NCBI GenBank assembly: GCA_013433145.1
Contig: CM024170.1
Location: 1,257,214-1,321,213, forward strand
Length of the DNA: 64,000 bases
Direction: 5' to 3'
DNA from: Ascaris suum
Lineage: Eukaryota > Nematoda > Chromadorea > Rhabditida > Ascarididae
Shown here: one piece after another, positions 48,901-63,273 of the stretch
Layout of the letters: each line of letters opens with the position of its first letter
Position numbering within the stretch: the stretch's first letter is position 1
Made by a program: the position numbers and the translations under genes
Notes under the pieces: model-generated
What the model was told of the DNA's origin: nothing
What the model saw: only the letters and a program-made list of their open reading frames with translations
Databases searched by the model: none

Positions 48901-51900
48901 GGCTTGTGCAATGGATAAATTTTTGATAGATAGATAGAAAATTTATTGCAATGTGTGCTTTTTTTTCTGCCTTGTTTCTGCAGAAGTATGTACGGGTTGT
49001 CCTCCTTAAATAATCACAAAAAAGGCTCGGCGATGGAGTGTCGGGGTGAGGTCGTCGCCTCGGGCGCTGTGATCCCCGAAAATGGGTCAAAGTGTTCATT
49101 CCGTGCATTCTTCTATCCGCCACTCTTCTTTTTCCCATCTCGTTGTTCACTTATTTTATTTTCCCGTTCTTGCTGTCTCATTTTCACCAATTCAGAATGG
49201 ATAGGTTTCTTTCTTTTTTTTTTATTTGAGAAAATAAATTTGAAATTTGCAGAGTTTGGAATATTTAACAACAATATTTTGTACGAGGATACTTTTAATT
49301 TAATAAAAAATGCTCATTATTCGCTGTGTTTACTTCCGGAGTCGTTGATTGGCTCAGAAGTTTTCGTTGAGTGGCCAAAATATTTGCTGAGGTTGCAAGC
49401 TTGTCTTAGAAATTAATTGTGTCGAATATTTTCAGAAATTTTTCCACTATTGGAGGCTCAATTTTGGAGATCCCCTTCAAATGTTGTTTATTTAATTACT
49501 CGACAATGTTTGCTCTTTTAATTTTAACAATGTATATTAGTAATCCCGTTTCTCTGTATTAGAAGGGTCGATGTATTTTGATTTTTGATCGCTGAGATGT
49601 TGAATAATCCTGAAATCACGGAAATTTTTCCGACGAAAGGATGCGAAAATTTTTGCTTTTTTTTTTCGAAGATTTCATCGCGTTAGTGTTTAATCAAAGT
49701 ATTCCATTGTATAATATAAATAATATATTATCTCTTTTTTTTTGGCTTTACAGTTGTTTATTATTACGAATAGATGCCGTATTTTAATAATGCTAGAAAA
49801 ATGACCTGAAGTATCGTAAGGGGTGTTTTTCGCTAAGGTGAGTGAGGGAAATAAATGCTTATCGCGCGATCTCTTGTCAGTGCCCCATCATTTTATTACA
49901 AGCAATATTTTCCATTTTTTTAGTGTTGTTTTTGCATAAATTATGCATTCAGAAATAGTGAGATTAGAGGATTTTCTACGAGTAACGTCGCTAAGAGTGA
50001 TATTAAATGATGCGAATATCTTTCTGTACCTTCCTGTGGACTCTGTTGCATTTGTCAAGCTTTATATTAGATGTCTATAGGGGCATCGCCTCTTGTCCAA
50101 CCCTCCCTCACTGCACCCCCTCCCCTCATTCCAGCCTCTTCCTTTCTCCGTCGAAGCTGTTGTGTCATGCTAAAGTCAGAGTCACAAAGTGCAGTTGTTT
50201 TAAGAAGTAGATTGTGACGGGTATTTCTTCCGTTTCCCTTCAGCTAAGTTTTAAAGAATTCAAGATGGTCCATTTGCTGTGAGACTGTCGGATCTCCGTG
50301 TGTAGATTTCTTTCATTTTAAGGTAGTGCTCGGCATCTGAGATTCTTGTTCGTTCTTCTGTGTTAACCGGTGCTAAATATTTATTCGCATGTTGCTGTGG
50401 TTCTCGCAAATGTGTTCTAATTTCGTTGCAAACGTGCATCTTTTCGCCCTATTGTTTGTAAGGAATGCCTTTAGTTTTTTTCAGTTCGAGGCTCCAATCT
50501 CTTGCATATTGAGCATTAAAGAAATTGAATTTCAATAGGGAGAGTTATTTCCGATGAGTTCTTTTTCGCGCTAGTTGATAGTAACTTATGCGGCAGACGT
50601 ACTTTTGATAAATTTACATATATAGCGGTTGTTTGCAGCGATACTTTATTCGAATTCTTTTCGAGAAGCATCGGCTTACCGTTTAAATGTAGGCATTTTT
50701 GCATATTCTTTGGCATTTAAAGCGCATAGAAACAGTGCATTTATGGGAGCAAAACTGGATTGCAGTTGAGAGATAGTGGAAGAATCACATTCCTCTGATC
50801 GTGTGCTTAAAAATCGTCGTTTTTAAAGCGTTTTATTCGGAAGGTATTGTCGTAGATTTTTTATTTATTTTATTGTTGATAATATTGAATAATGATTGAT
50901 CACCAGAAGTATTGAATATTGATTGATCACTAGAAGCATTGAGTGTTGATTGATTACTAAAACGTGAGAGTGGCGGTGACAAATTTTGAAATGTCATTGC
51001 GTCGTCGCTTACTAAACAAATAAAGACCTATGAAATATTCCGATTAAAGGTAAATCTAACAAATAGAGAATAAATCGGGACCGGAAATGTGTTTTTAATA
51101 AGTGATGTTTGCTTGCTAGATGAACTGAAGGACGTCAGGAATGTTCTGCCTTATGTTTCAGTAATATCCACCTGTGTGCCTAATTTTTGACAGTTATTGA
51201 CAGCCTCAATCTGGAGTCATCTGTCATTTGTCTAAGATAACGTTAGTACTTATAGCAGGTAATTGTTTCTGTGAATTATTGGATTGATAATAAAGGGCCC
51301 AATTGCAACGGCAGAGGACAACTGTGAGTGCGTCGATTCGATTGGTGACGTTGGTTGAGAAGATGCTCAAGTTAAACTGCAACAGTTCGCTATGTTATAT
51401 TTTCATCAGAATATTTTAGAACTTTATCTTGATGACTCATATTGCGAATAGTTTGTCAAAGAGTTTGTATATTTCGGTTAATCTTGTTGTGACTGTTCCT
51501 CTTCTCTTGCCCTTACCCATTTCTACCCATCTTGACTCGATTACGATTAAATCATGATCGTTGATGCACTAAAATTGAGATATTGATTGATTGATTTTCT
51601 TAGCCGATTATGATCAGTCGCTTTGGTTTATGGGAACGGCAAAGCATTGCGTCCGATAAATTGATGCTAAGTTAGGCTGTAGTTGAGGTTATGTGGGCGT
51701 ATTTGATTGATGTGGAAGTGATACACGACAGGTTTATCGATGCGTCGTAAATTCGAGCATGATATAATTGCTAAGTTCATGTTGCTGCATTCGTTCGTTC
51801 TCCAAGGGCTCTTTGAACAATGTCCCCACCCACATTGATCGGAAGAGCTAAGCATACTCATTCCCTTTTCACAACCACGCCGCCTACCTGTACCTAATTT

Positions 51901-54900
51901 TGAGAAGAAGGCAATTGGAATCCATGCAGGATCGCAAACAACAAATAGTGACATGGAGAAAAAAGAAAAGATGGGAGCAGCGAAAGCACCGCAGCAGAAA
52001 TTGGCTAAAAACACACCTGGTGGCGTGGCTACGCGCACTCTTCAAATGAGTGCATGTTTGCAAAACAGTAGACAGCCCCGAAGTGTTTATAGAACTTCCG
52101 CGCAAATATTTGGTCATTCGCGCATGGTCTTACCTCGCTGAATTTTTGGGAAGTAGGGAGCGAGAGTCTGGTTATGTTTATATTGAAGCCTTCTGGAGGA
52201 TATATTTTGAGGAAAAGTTGCAAGCAATCCGGAATGGTGAATTCCGGTCATGCATCATTCAGGAAAGCCTCGGACTATTTTACAATGAAGGTGTTTAGGT
52301 GATTGTGCTCGATTTTCTCTGTGCTATTGATTTATTGATTTTATTCGACAGCAGTGGCATGAACGTTGATCCGTTATAGTGTATGAACTGATAAACGATG
52401 GGTAATGAAATTATGAGATCCTTTGAAATAGTGACACAAATTTAATTTATATTTAGAATAATTTGAAAGAATAGGTGTGATCAGGTGGACTTTTAATTGA
52501 ATTAAAGTTCTTAAGTTGATTGCGGAAATTGATGAGTCATTTCGTATTGTGTCGTATCGGCCAGCAGTGAGTGAGTTGTTAGGAGAGGAGCAGAAGGGCG
52601 TCAAGTGGTGTGCATCGCTGGGAGAGTTAGTGCTAGGCGTTGCGGTTCATCCTCACGACACATCTAGCTAGAGCCCTCAACGAGGAGCTGCAGCAGCTGC
52701 AGCAGCTGGTCGGCATCTTCCGTCGTGTTGCGCCTCTTCCATTGCAGGTGCCGCCCGATTGTTTGCATCACGCACGCTCGCCATTTCACTTGCTTAGCTA
52801 GTCTATGCGCCATGCCTTTTCCCTTCTTCCGGTGTGCATTCGTAACGCCTTTTGGTGCACTCTCTTTGCACTGAATTCAATATAGAATATAAGGTAGTTC
52901 TTTAGTAGACCTCCTTCATCGATTCCTCCTCCTCACCCCCGCTTCTCCATTTTTTATTGAGTGGAAAGAAATTGCCTAAATAAGTGCGATTTCCTTCTTT
53001 TTAGCAAAGAAAACAAGGATTAGGTTTCGTGAGTGAACAAATGAGATACATGATTGATAGCCGGGAATGGCGTATTCGCTTGCAAGGAATACGACGATGC
53101 AGTGCGCATGATTCAGCACTAAAACGGCATGACATAATCGCATCTCGTTTCCTTCTCTTTCCTCGTCTCTGTCTCTCCATCTTTCTCTCTTTAACGCCAT
53201 TTCGGGTGTTTCACAGATTCTTTAACAATCTTTCATAATGCGTTTTCCAGTAGAGCGTTTTCTCTAATTTTATTCCTGTTCTACGGAAGCATTTTCCCTC
53301 TCTTGCATGTCTTCCTTTTATCCCCTCCACCCGCCTTTTCCTCTCTACTCGCCGCAGTTCTATGCCATCTTCTCCACAGTATTCGAACAAGCATGCAATA
53401 TATATGTATGGCTGGCCTGCAAGGGTTATTTGGACGCTTGCTAGTTGTTCGGGGAGCATCCATTGAGGACAGTGGTGCTGAACCAAAAGGACACAATCGG
53501 CAGCAGTAGTTAATTTCGATATTTTAGTGAAAATATGGGGTGACTTCGTTTAAATTTCTTATATCTTTTCCACCGTTCTAAATGAGTTAAAAAACGCAAA
53601 TGTGGCATTTAAAACTTTATGATATGGAGTTATTAAAGCGATAGCTGTATGATGCTATGCAATATGAGGCTAAGTTGTATGATGGTGGTCAGCGGGAGAG
53701 GTGAGAGCAGTCGGCTGTCACTGTGTCGAATCGATTGGTGCATCGTTGAGTGTGTCCAGGTGTGATCGAGTTACAACGTTCTTCGGCAAACGCCCATTGA
53801 TCAATATTGTCATCCTGTGCATTGACATCAACAAATCTTGCAAACGGAAATGCATTGATGTTGAGGGAAGGGTACGTATGTAGGTTCATATTGCAATGTC
53901 TCGCCGTGCATATTGCATTTTTATTGCAACACGTTAACAGACATTGCAATGATGACGATTTTCTTCTTTTTTTAAAAGAATGCACGTTGTCAAACCGATT
54001 TTTGAGATGCTGTATGCATGACGAGGGATCAGTTGAAGAGTGTGGGCAGCGAGGTAACCAAGTTGCAAATTGGCTTTTTTTGAGAATGCAGCACGAAATG
54101 TGGTTGGGTTACACACGGTGGCTGAATGCATCGTGGTTCATTATAATCGGGTTTTCACCAGAAAGAATTACTTTCGTTTCAGGCAGCTGTCTTCAGTGGG
54201 TGATATTCTATAGTGAAATTGAAGAGCATTGAGCAAGTTGTTCAAGAAAAACTCAATGAGTTCCCATCGAATTTCCCGCACAATACTAAATGAGGAGATT
54301 AAAGGGAATACGTTAACTCATACAACGGATATATCAAACCATAGATGTCTCGTTGTTTGAGGTGCAAAAAAATCGTTTGACTATTCAATCTGCGATGCTG
54401 TCAATACTATGAAAGTTGATATGCAAATGCTATGTGCATTTTCAGTTGTATTGTATATGCAAATGAGCATGCTGAATAAGTGTTTGCACGAAGTGCTTCG
54501 AGAATATGAAACTAAATTCGGTTGTATGAATTCTCTCGTAGTAAGTTGTCAGTTGGGCAAATTTTCGATTTTTTCCCCGCCATTGATGGTGTGGGAAGTG
54601 GTTATTCGTTTGTTTTCATTGCGATTTCTTAAGGAATTTCTTTCATTTTATGGGTAAAAAAGTTTCTGTGAAAAGTTGGCTCGATAATGTATTGCTGTGA
54701 TTGTATGTTTTATAATTAAGATTAGATAAGAATTATGCGGATAATTTGTGCATTAATGGATGATAAGAAGTTGATATTTATTTTGCTCTATGAGAAATCT
54801 ATTTTGCTGGATGGAAGAATTGGCCGAGATTGGGAAGGGGTTGGAGAGTTGTTTTTTAATGGATAAGTTAAGGCCAACAATATTCCCTGCAGAGAAATCA

Positions 54901-57900
54901 AGAGTTGCCTTTTTTTTGATGCGTCATGAATGCATGTTACGTCATATAGGTTAATATCTGTTCGGGTATATCCATAGTCGCGTTGCCGAAAGTGATTCCT
55001 GAAGTGATTTTTTGTTCAGCGTTATAGTGTTATTTTCAGTTATAACTATTGGTAATAATACCTGGAATTTTGGGTGGTTCCCAGTCGGAACGCATCCAGA
55101 AATATTTCTATTGTTAAGGGTCGTAAATCATTTTGCCACCTGTTTCGTTTGTTCTCGCTCGCTACTCGTTTCTCTATGCTTTCTGGTTGCACGTTTTCGA
55201 TGCGTTTGCTAGATGAGAGCTGTCTTCGAAATGCAAATGCAGCATCTGATAATATCAGTTAGTTTTTTATCGTTATGAAAGAGGCTATATAATTATATGG
55301 GAATGCTCACATATCCGTATTGCTTTCATGTTGAGTTTAGCAAGAATAGATTACCTTTTTTGTTATGCCTATTAAATTGGCAAAGCAATTCACAGAAGTT
55401 GTGAGGCAATGAAAGGAATATTTGTAGAAAATTTTAAAATGGATTGACGAGGAAAGGAAGCTAAACGGATAAATTGAGAGAAATTAGAAATGCAGCTAAT
55501 TAAAGGAAATGCGTTCGTAAATGGATTGCATAGAGAATTTGGAGTTAGTGCTTTCAATGTTCAAAATGCGTGAGTTTCGTCGAAATTGCTCGTGTTTTGG
55601 CCATTATACTTTAATGTGGAGTTTAAGCAATAGGTGGGATGCAATCAGAACGATAGACGAAGAAGTGGAATTAAATGAGCGAAGAAAATGAATAAAGAAA
55701 TGAAAGGTGGACGCTGGAAGAATGAAAAATACTATGTAACGTGACGTAGTATTTTTATAGGAATGTTGTTTATTGTTAGTGGTTGTGAAATTATTAGAGA
55801 TTGTTTACACGATGTATATTGATAAACATAAATGGAGAAAGTGAGAGAGTAAAAGATAGAATTGAGGACTGCATTCATGCTAGCCTATATTGAAACACAA
55901 AATTAAATGAGAGGTTGGAAGTAACGCAGCATAGTTCTCTTTTTCTCTTTCTCCTCCATCTCTCTCCCTCTGTCTCTCTAGGTGAGATAGATGGCCAAAG
56001 GTCTCTCTCTGAAGCATTGAATCGGAGGCGTTAATGAAAATCGACTACCGACATGAATGTTTAAATTGCCGTTGTACAAATGAGCTGTCATAGCATGCAT
56101 CATCACAGTGTGGCTATAAAGTGTTTATCCATTGCAAACGTAAGCGTTTCAGTGTGTCGGTGAATAGGCACTAAATGCTCGCTGACTTATTTTATTTTTG
56201 CAGGAAATTTTCGAAGGTTTTTTATATTTAATAATGATATTTGTTTATTTCTCTTCAAAAGAAGCTTTCAGGTGCAATGAGTTAAGAAGAAATTTTGACT
56301 GCGATCCGGCTCTCCTTTTGTTCGAGGTGAATGAATGCATAATATTACTCCAAATTTTTAATGCCTTTTATAGGCATCGCAATATTAGATTGAAATATTT
56401 TCCTGTCGATCTGTAACGTTTAGAAATTCCATCGTCTTCGTTTTTTGGAACATTTTTCTGTGGATAAACGTGCAACCGTTGTTGTTGAGATGTGCTTATA
56501 TTTATAGACGTTAAAGTGGACGGCTTTAGTCTATCGCTTTAGCTCACTTCGATGCTATTTCCAATCATATGCAAGCTTATTTGCCTGAAATTTGCAGAAT
56601 TTCTTTGATATCGATTTCTGGCTTATTGCCATAAATTTGGTTTTTTTTTGAATGGAATTTACTGTAGTTAAACATAGGTGATGAGTGTATCTGTGCTGCA
56701 ACGAATTTATTGGCAAATTAATACTGGAACATGGAGAGTATGTGATCAGCACCATTTGTACTTGTACCGCATCCATAGGGAGGAGTGATTCGATTTGTGT
56801 GAAGGTAGAAAATATACTCTCGAAGTAGAAAGTATTCGTCTACACTGAAATCAATAATGCGTATTGATTATGTTTATTTTTAAATAAACACTATTTTTAA
56901 AGATTTATTTCGTATTCATTTATATAGAGATGATGTCTATACTTAAAGATTTTTGTTCCGCTTTATTTGAATTTATTAAGGCATTAATATTTCTCTTTAT
57001 TATCTATTATGCATTATTATAGCATAAATTATTTACTAATCAATCGCTTTAATTATTTTGTTATGGAGGAAAGAAGTGCTTTTATTTGCGAATCTTTGAT
57101 ATTCGGTATATTACAGCATTTATTAAGGCGATTTTCTTAATAAGTGCGAAATATTATTTAGGAAACTATTTGAGCTTTAAATGAATCTTTTGTTATTTTA
57201 GTCAGGAATTTGTTAGCGAACTGTTTCCTTGTTTGTTTTCGTTGGAAAATCCTTGTGAAGAATTGTGGTACAAGTCTTTTATATCTCGGTCCACCTCGTT
57301 CATTTGTTGGTATATTCTGTTACGTTTAGTTGAGTTGTTAGTGACATCCAGTTGTTCCCATTTATTAACGATAAGAAGCTTTTTGCTTGCCACTGTACAG
57401 GTATTAGGACTTTTATCTGCGACTGCAAAGTAATACATGCTTACAAGCTCTTCATATAGGATATAAGGTTAGACTTGAGTTTAAGCTTGAACTTAAGCTG
57501 AAGTTTCAGAGTTAAACTTGAACTTAAGCTTGAATTTAAATTCACGATTAATCTCAAGTTAAATACACAACTTATATTACGTTTCTCATACATTGCTGAG
57601 GTATATGTTGTTTTTACCACTTTTGAGGATCATGCTATGTTAGAATTTGTGTTTTGCATCGTTGAGTCCCTAATCCAGCTGAATTTAGTTCACTTTAAAG
57701 CTTTTTTTGGTAACTCACGTAAAAACGAATTTACCATCGTTGACCGCATATTGAGTAGTTTGTACGGAAATAATAAAGCGCATCATTCACGAAGTTATTC
57801 TAAGGAACAATGATTGCCGTTGAGTTCATGTACCGATTAATTCTATTTAGAGGTTTGGCCGTTAGGAAACCTGTTTGTTACCTTTGAGGAGTTTTCACTC

Positions 57901-60900
57901 CTTAACTCTTTTGAAAATTTTTATCGTTGGGTAAATAGTTAAAATTAAAGCTATATCCTGAGGCAAAAAAAAAACCGGTGGCTACGTGCGAAAGAAATCT
58001 GTAGAATTTTTTAAAAATCATCTTGCCTCTGTTCTGTAGTTTCGAGGAAGTTTCGAATAAATGCGAACATTTTGGAAAGGGAATATATTTCAATTTGAAT
58101 GTTGTTGCCGTTGTTAAACATCACTTTATATATTAGCCCAAATTTCCGGTTAATTTCCCGATTACTTTGGTTTTACAACGCTTTCGGGAGGATATGATCC
58201 CCAGTTAGAGATACGTGAACAGGTGTAGTTATGAGAGGTGCAATTTGTGAAGTTTTTGTTTTTCTTGTGCAGCAAATTGTTTGGGCTCCCTAATGCGAAG
58301 TTTTGGAACCGATGTTTTCAATGTGCTGTAATCTTAGAAGTAAGTAACAGTATTATACCTGACCCTCTGATGTAGCAAAATAAATGTTCCTATTGAGACC
58401 CATTAGGTAAATAGTCGAGGAGAGATCACCCGAAATATCTGCAATTACAGTGTTTATTGTCGTTTACCTTTTCCGTTGCCTGTGCCTGGATTATACAACT
58501 TGAGTAATTAATTACTCAGATGGAAATATTTGCGTAAGAAAAGTTGGAAGCCTTGATTGTATTTATTCTAGATGTGTACAGATAGCAATAATATAACGCA
58601 CCGTGATCCGCGTTTCATGTAAATGAAAGAAATAACTAACTCACTATTGCAATTTGGTTATTTGTCATTGAAATCTTTCATGCACGATGCTTGGTGTTTA
58701 TCCTTCTTGTTATGATATACTCTATAGTATTTTAAAGTGTTCAGTGTTCCCTGTTTTTTGCGTACCAACTAGAGGTGCATTTTACCTTAAGTATAAAGGA
58801 ACGCAGGAGATGATTCATCCTCGGCTTCCGCCTTTGAGTTGACGATCCTTCTTTACCGTTATAAGTATTCGTCATATTATGTTGTGTGCATCATAGGCGT
58901 CAAATACGGCGCTTCGGTCCATACCTGTTTGTATACTTTTATTCACTATGTATTTTTATTCAACCATATTTTGTGTCGAGCTTTTTTGTTGCAGATTACT
59001 TTGCGTGATAAGTAGCGCAGAGTACTTTACTTTGTCGAAAGGTACTTCTATAGCGATGCTATCTGTAGAGAGGAAAGGTAAGACTATCCTCTACCGGTCG
59101 CCTCTCTGATCCACTGAACAGTGGGCAAGGTGATTTTATTTGTGGATATGGAAGATGGATGATAGTTCTTGCAGAAGTAGTTTGATGATTGGTATATTTA
59201 ACATCATTAACAGGTGAAACCTTGCTATATGAATATCATCAGGTGGCAGGTAAACAATGATGCAAGCGAGAGGTATGTGTGTTATGTCCGTAATGTGCTA
59301 TAGATTGATGTGAAAGCAATGTGCAAAATTCAGCAGCAATGTGTGTTGTTTTCTCGAGAGAGTATATACCTGTTCGTTGAATTGGCTGACTTTGTCTGAA
59401 TTTCGCATGGTGCTTTTTGTTTGCCACCTACATAAATGTCATTGCAACTCCTTGCATTGTACGTGCTTGCGTTGGCGCATGTGCCCGTGCATATGTGCGG
59501 GCGCATGTGTTTGTACCATGAGTGTGAATGGGTGTGGGTGTGTGTGCTCTTGTACGTGTGAATGCGTACGTGCGTCTGCATGTATGTGTGCGCATATATA
59601 TTTGCATCCGTGTGCGTGCAGGTGCGTGTTTTTGGATCTTCATCTTTGACGGTGATGATGATTCTTGCGCGCTGAAAGCTTCGCATAATGCAGTAAATTT
59701 GGCAGCAAGATTAATGCTGTTTACTTGGAGGTTTTTTTCCAGGATTGACTCATTACATGCTAAATTGGAGGCTTAAATTGCGGTGCTTTTGTCCTGAGGT
59801 TTTTTAGAAATTTTCCCGATGAGAGTTTCACCTGAGGTAAATTGTTTGCGAGTTGAGTGATGATCTATCTTATAGCATAGCACGAGTTGATGCCTCGTAG
59901 TGGTCCTTGTTGACTTGGGTATGTGTATATGTTTGACAGGGTGGGATTTTATCGTTTGGAAGTGTGTAGCAAAACGAGTACATAATGAGATTCCTTTCAT
60001 AATGATTCTTTCACCTGTTATTATGAAAGTACAGGTGTGCACTTAAGTGTAAAGGTTGCTGGAGGTTGTAATTAATGGATGCGATTTGGTTGATCAAAAA
60101 TAAGTGGAATGTGAGCAATATTTTCGTATCGAAGTCGTTTTGAATCGATCCGAATGTTTTTTTTTTCACAGATCATTTCATGGAATGACGTGGCACATAG
60201 CTATCTTGCTAGGCAAAGAGCGTTCCCCATTCGTGGAGGGCCAATCGCATTCATGGATGCGTTGCCAACTGCGCAGTTCGTTGCTTTCGTCCATTTGTCT
60301 CATGGTTGCTTCCGTTGTCCATTGTCGATGGTACCTTCAATAACAATTTCGTTATGCAGGCATCCTTCCTCATCCACATTGATGTCTCTCTAGTCTTAAG
60401 CAGACGGCTGCCGTAAAAGTGGTGTCAAATTTGGGGCATCCATGGAGACACTTTCTTGGTTGCTCAAAAATTATGAGCCTTGTTGCCGAATTGATTTTAG
60501 CGATGGTTTGCTTGCAGCATTGGGTAGCTGATGGGTAAGCACTTCCCAACGTCCCTCCTAAGCATTAAATGTTTTTGCTGCACAGCTATATGCATTTCAT
60601 ATCTGACGATCGAGAATTGAGATGATTGGGGATGGAGGTAACCTACACATGTACGTACGGAACTGAATACATGCAAATGGGAAGATTGTGAATGTAGACG
60701 ATTTATGGGGCAGAAATCAGCATAGATTTTTAGTGGAGAACGGAGAGATTTGTTGGCATTTTGTTGTCGAAGCATAATTCTCCCATCGAATTCGAGACTC
60801 ATTTTCGTGTGAAAGAGATCTTTTTAATTTTATGATTTGTATGGAATTGTCGAAACTGGCTAAAGGGGATCCGAAGTATCTCAGACCTCGTGAATATAGC

Positions 60901-63230
60901 CTTCAATATTTTAGCATAGGTTAAGTTTCTCGCCGCCTGAAGTTTCAATTCACGGATTGCCTTTTTTTTTGATTTGCAAAAATCGCTGTAGGAGATGTCT
61001 ATTATTGCAGCTGGAGACCCCGTTATGTCAGTTAGAAAGAAATTAATAGTATTCCTGGATTCGTCATGGACGCGGAGCACAAAAATTATTCGACTACCCA
61101 TGATTGTGCCATTTTATGGGACTTCAGATTTCCCCATTGTTGGAGCTTCTAGGTTCAACTTCCTACTGGATTTTATTTATTTTTTGCCCAATCTAAATTA
61201 TAAATCAGATACTGTAATAAATCAAGGGTAAAATTCGCCCTTTTATGTTCTCCTGAAAATCCTCCTATCGTTCCCTGTGAGTTCATGGCATACCTGCTGA
61301 TATGACAAAGCCAAAGGTTCCTCATCCCGACAAAACGGCAACCTCAACATGACAATGTTCTCCAAAATGGCCGTGTTCTAAGTGAATAATTTTGCCTTGA
61401 TTTGTCAAGCGTTGACATTTGCTGACTACCTGACCGTTGTCTGTAACCACGCTTAACTCGCAGTCTGAGACGTTCAATTGTGTTTGCTTGCTCGCTGTAC
61501 ATCCCATCGCTGACACGGTGTCTGATCTTCTAGGAGTAAAGTTACATCTCATGACCTACAGGAAGTATGAGTGGGTCGTTATAACATCTTACTCAGAAAA
61601 TTCTTGGAACATTGCAGTGCGTTCCCATCTTTGGGAAATTGCCCGAAAGTCGACAAGCTTGTTGTGATGCAACACGGGGAATTGCTGTTACATCTTATGA
61701 AAGATCTTTATTGTGATATAACAGCGGCGATCATGGTGCTTATTTCCATAAGGTAAACCAGAAAGAGTATTCCATGAAGGCATATAATTGCAAATATTGC
61801 GACACGCGGGAAGTTTGAGCCTCGTATAAGTTTGGGGTTGATTTGGTAATGGTCACGACGGCCGTTGAAATTAAATTTAACCTTGGAAGGTTTTTTTGCT
61901 GAACGTTTTGGATAATGTCCGATATCTGGACATCCCTGAAATCCAAAAGTTTTGCAGCGTGCCTTATAGTGTAGTCGTCAGTGGTCATAAAACTCGATCC
62001 TAGGATGAACGAAGAAATTCCGCTTATGAAATGGGAGAATGTTCCTCATTTGTGAGTTATTTTTGAGCATCATTTTAGAAATAATTCAGCGCATAACTTT
62101 ATACATATTGCTATTCTTTTTTTTGGTCAATTTATCATTCATTACTGTATGTAGTGTGTTCTTATCGCTGCACAATCCGAGTTTCCGCTCATTTACTCCA
62201 GAATGGAAGAGGAATTAAGGTCGATGATAGATGAACTGCATTGCAAGGGACATGATGTACCATGCTCTGTAGGGCGGACATTTACCGGCTTCTTTGTGCT
62301 TCCACCATCTACGTGCTCGTTTATAGGATCATGCACAGACTTGATGCTGTAACTTGCATTATATAAGCCTATTTGAAGTAGACGATGGCTAGGGCATCGC
62401 GGCTGTCTGTTCTTTTAAATCTATGGAACTTCATCTCAGTTACCTTTTAAAGAAGGAAAAATTTGTTTTTCAAGTACCAGCTAACATTTGGATATTGCTA
62501 AACGTGCGCAAATGTGTGCGAGAAAAGTGTGGTTCGTAGGACTCAAAGGTATTATTATTGAAGCTTTAAGCGCTTTGTTAATGTGTATGCAGTGGCTCGT
62601 TTGTTTTTTCATGTGAATTGCACCGGCCCGTTTGTTGATTGCGTTGTTCGATTGGTTTGTTTGCTTAGAACAATCATTTGCTTCGTCACCAACCTCTATC
62701 ATAGACGGCACACATTTGTGCCCTCTTCGTTTTACGTGGATGGTGATGCATCGAAAAATAACTTAACTTTAGCTTCACTGTTGCTGCTTTCCGAAGAGGT
62801 TTTGTTAGCTGTCGCCGGTTGGATTTTCCGATTCTTTTCTGTTGTTACGGGAATTTTAATGGAAGTTATTGTGGAGATTTGTAATTATCTCTGAAAAATT
62901 ACTGTTTGGTTTGAATAGAAAATTGCCCTTTTTTGGGCGTCGGAAAAGTAATCTTTATTGTTATATTCAAATTTTGTTCGTTTTTTTTTTACTTGGGAGT
63001 ATTTTCGAGTATTTATTATGTATCTGGATCTGTTGTGAATTCTTTTTTCAATATGCATATTGTTGGTTTTTCTTTTATTCAAAAATCTTTCAAAGGATTA
63101 TTGTGTTTAAATCGCTTAAATGTCTTCATAAAATATTGCATTAAATTATAGCTAACAGTGAGAATATTTGGCTGTTAAGAATTTCACGCGTTCTATTTAT
63201 TTTAATTTAATTTAATTTTATTTATTTTGT

Positions 63231-63273
<43 letters not shown>

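Noticed and set aside
48946..49416. 156-codon plus-strand ORF
   Set aside because: Very Phe/Leu-rich and runs through T-homopolymers. Its 3' part follows a TTTGCAG acceptor-like site, but no donor or partner exon could be supported.
56198..56320. Exon-like segment with acceptor TTTTGCAG and donor GAG/GTGAAT
   Set aside because: Hydrophobic composition and no phase-consistent link to the long gene's known exons; not distinguishable from chance in T-rich intron.
59330..59686. His/Thr-rich ORF resembling a repetitive protein
   Set aside because: Direct product of the GT-rich alternating tract; both strands give artefactual repetitive frames.
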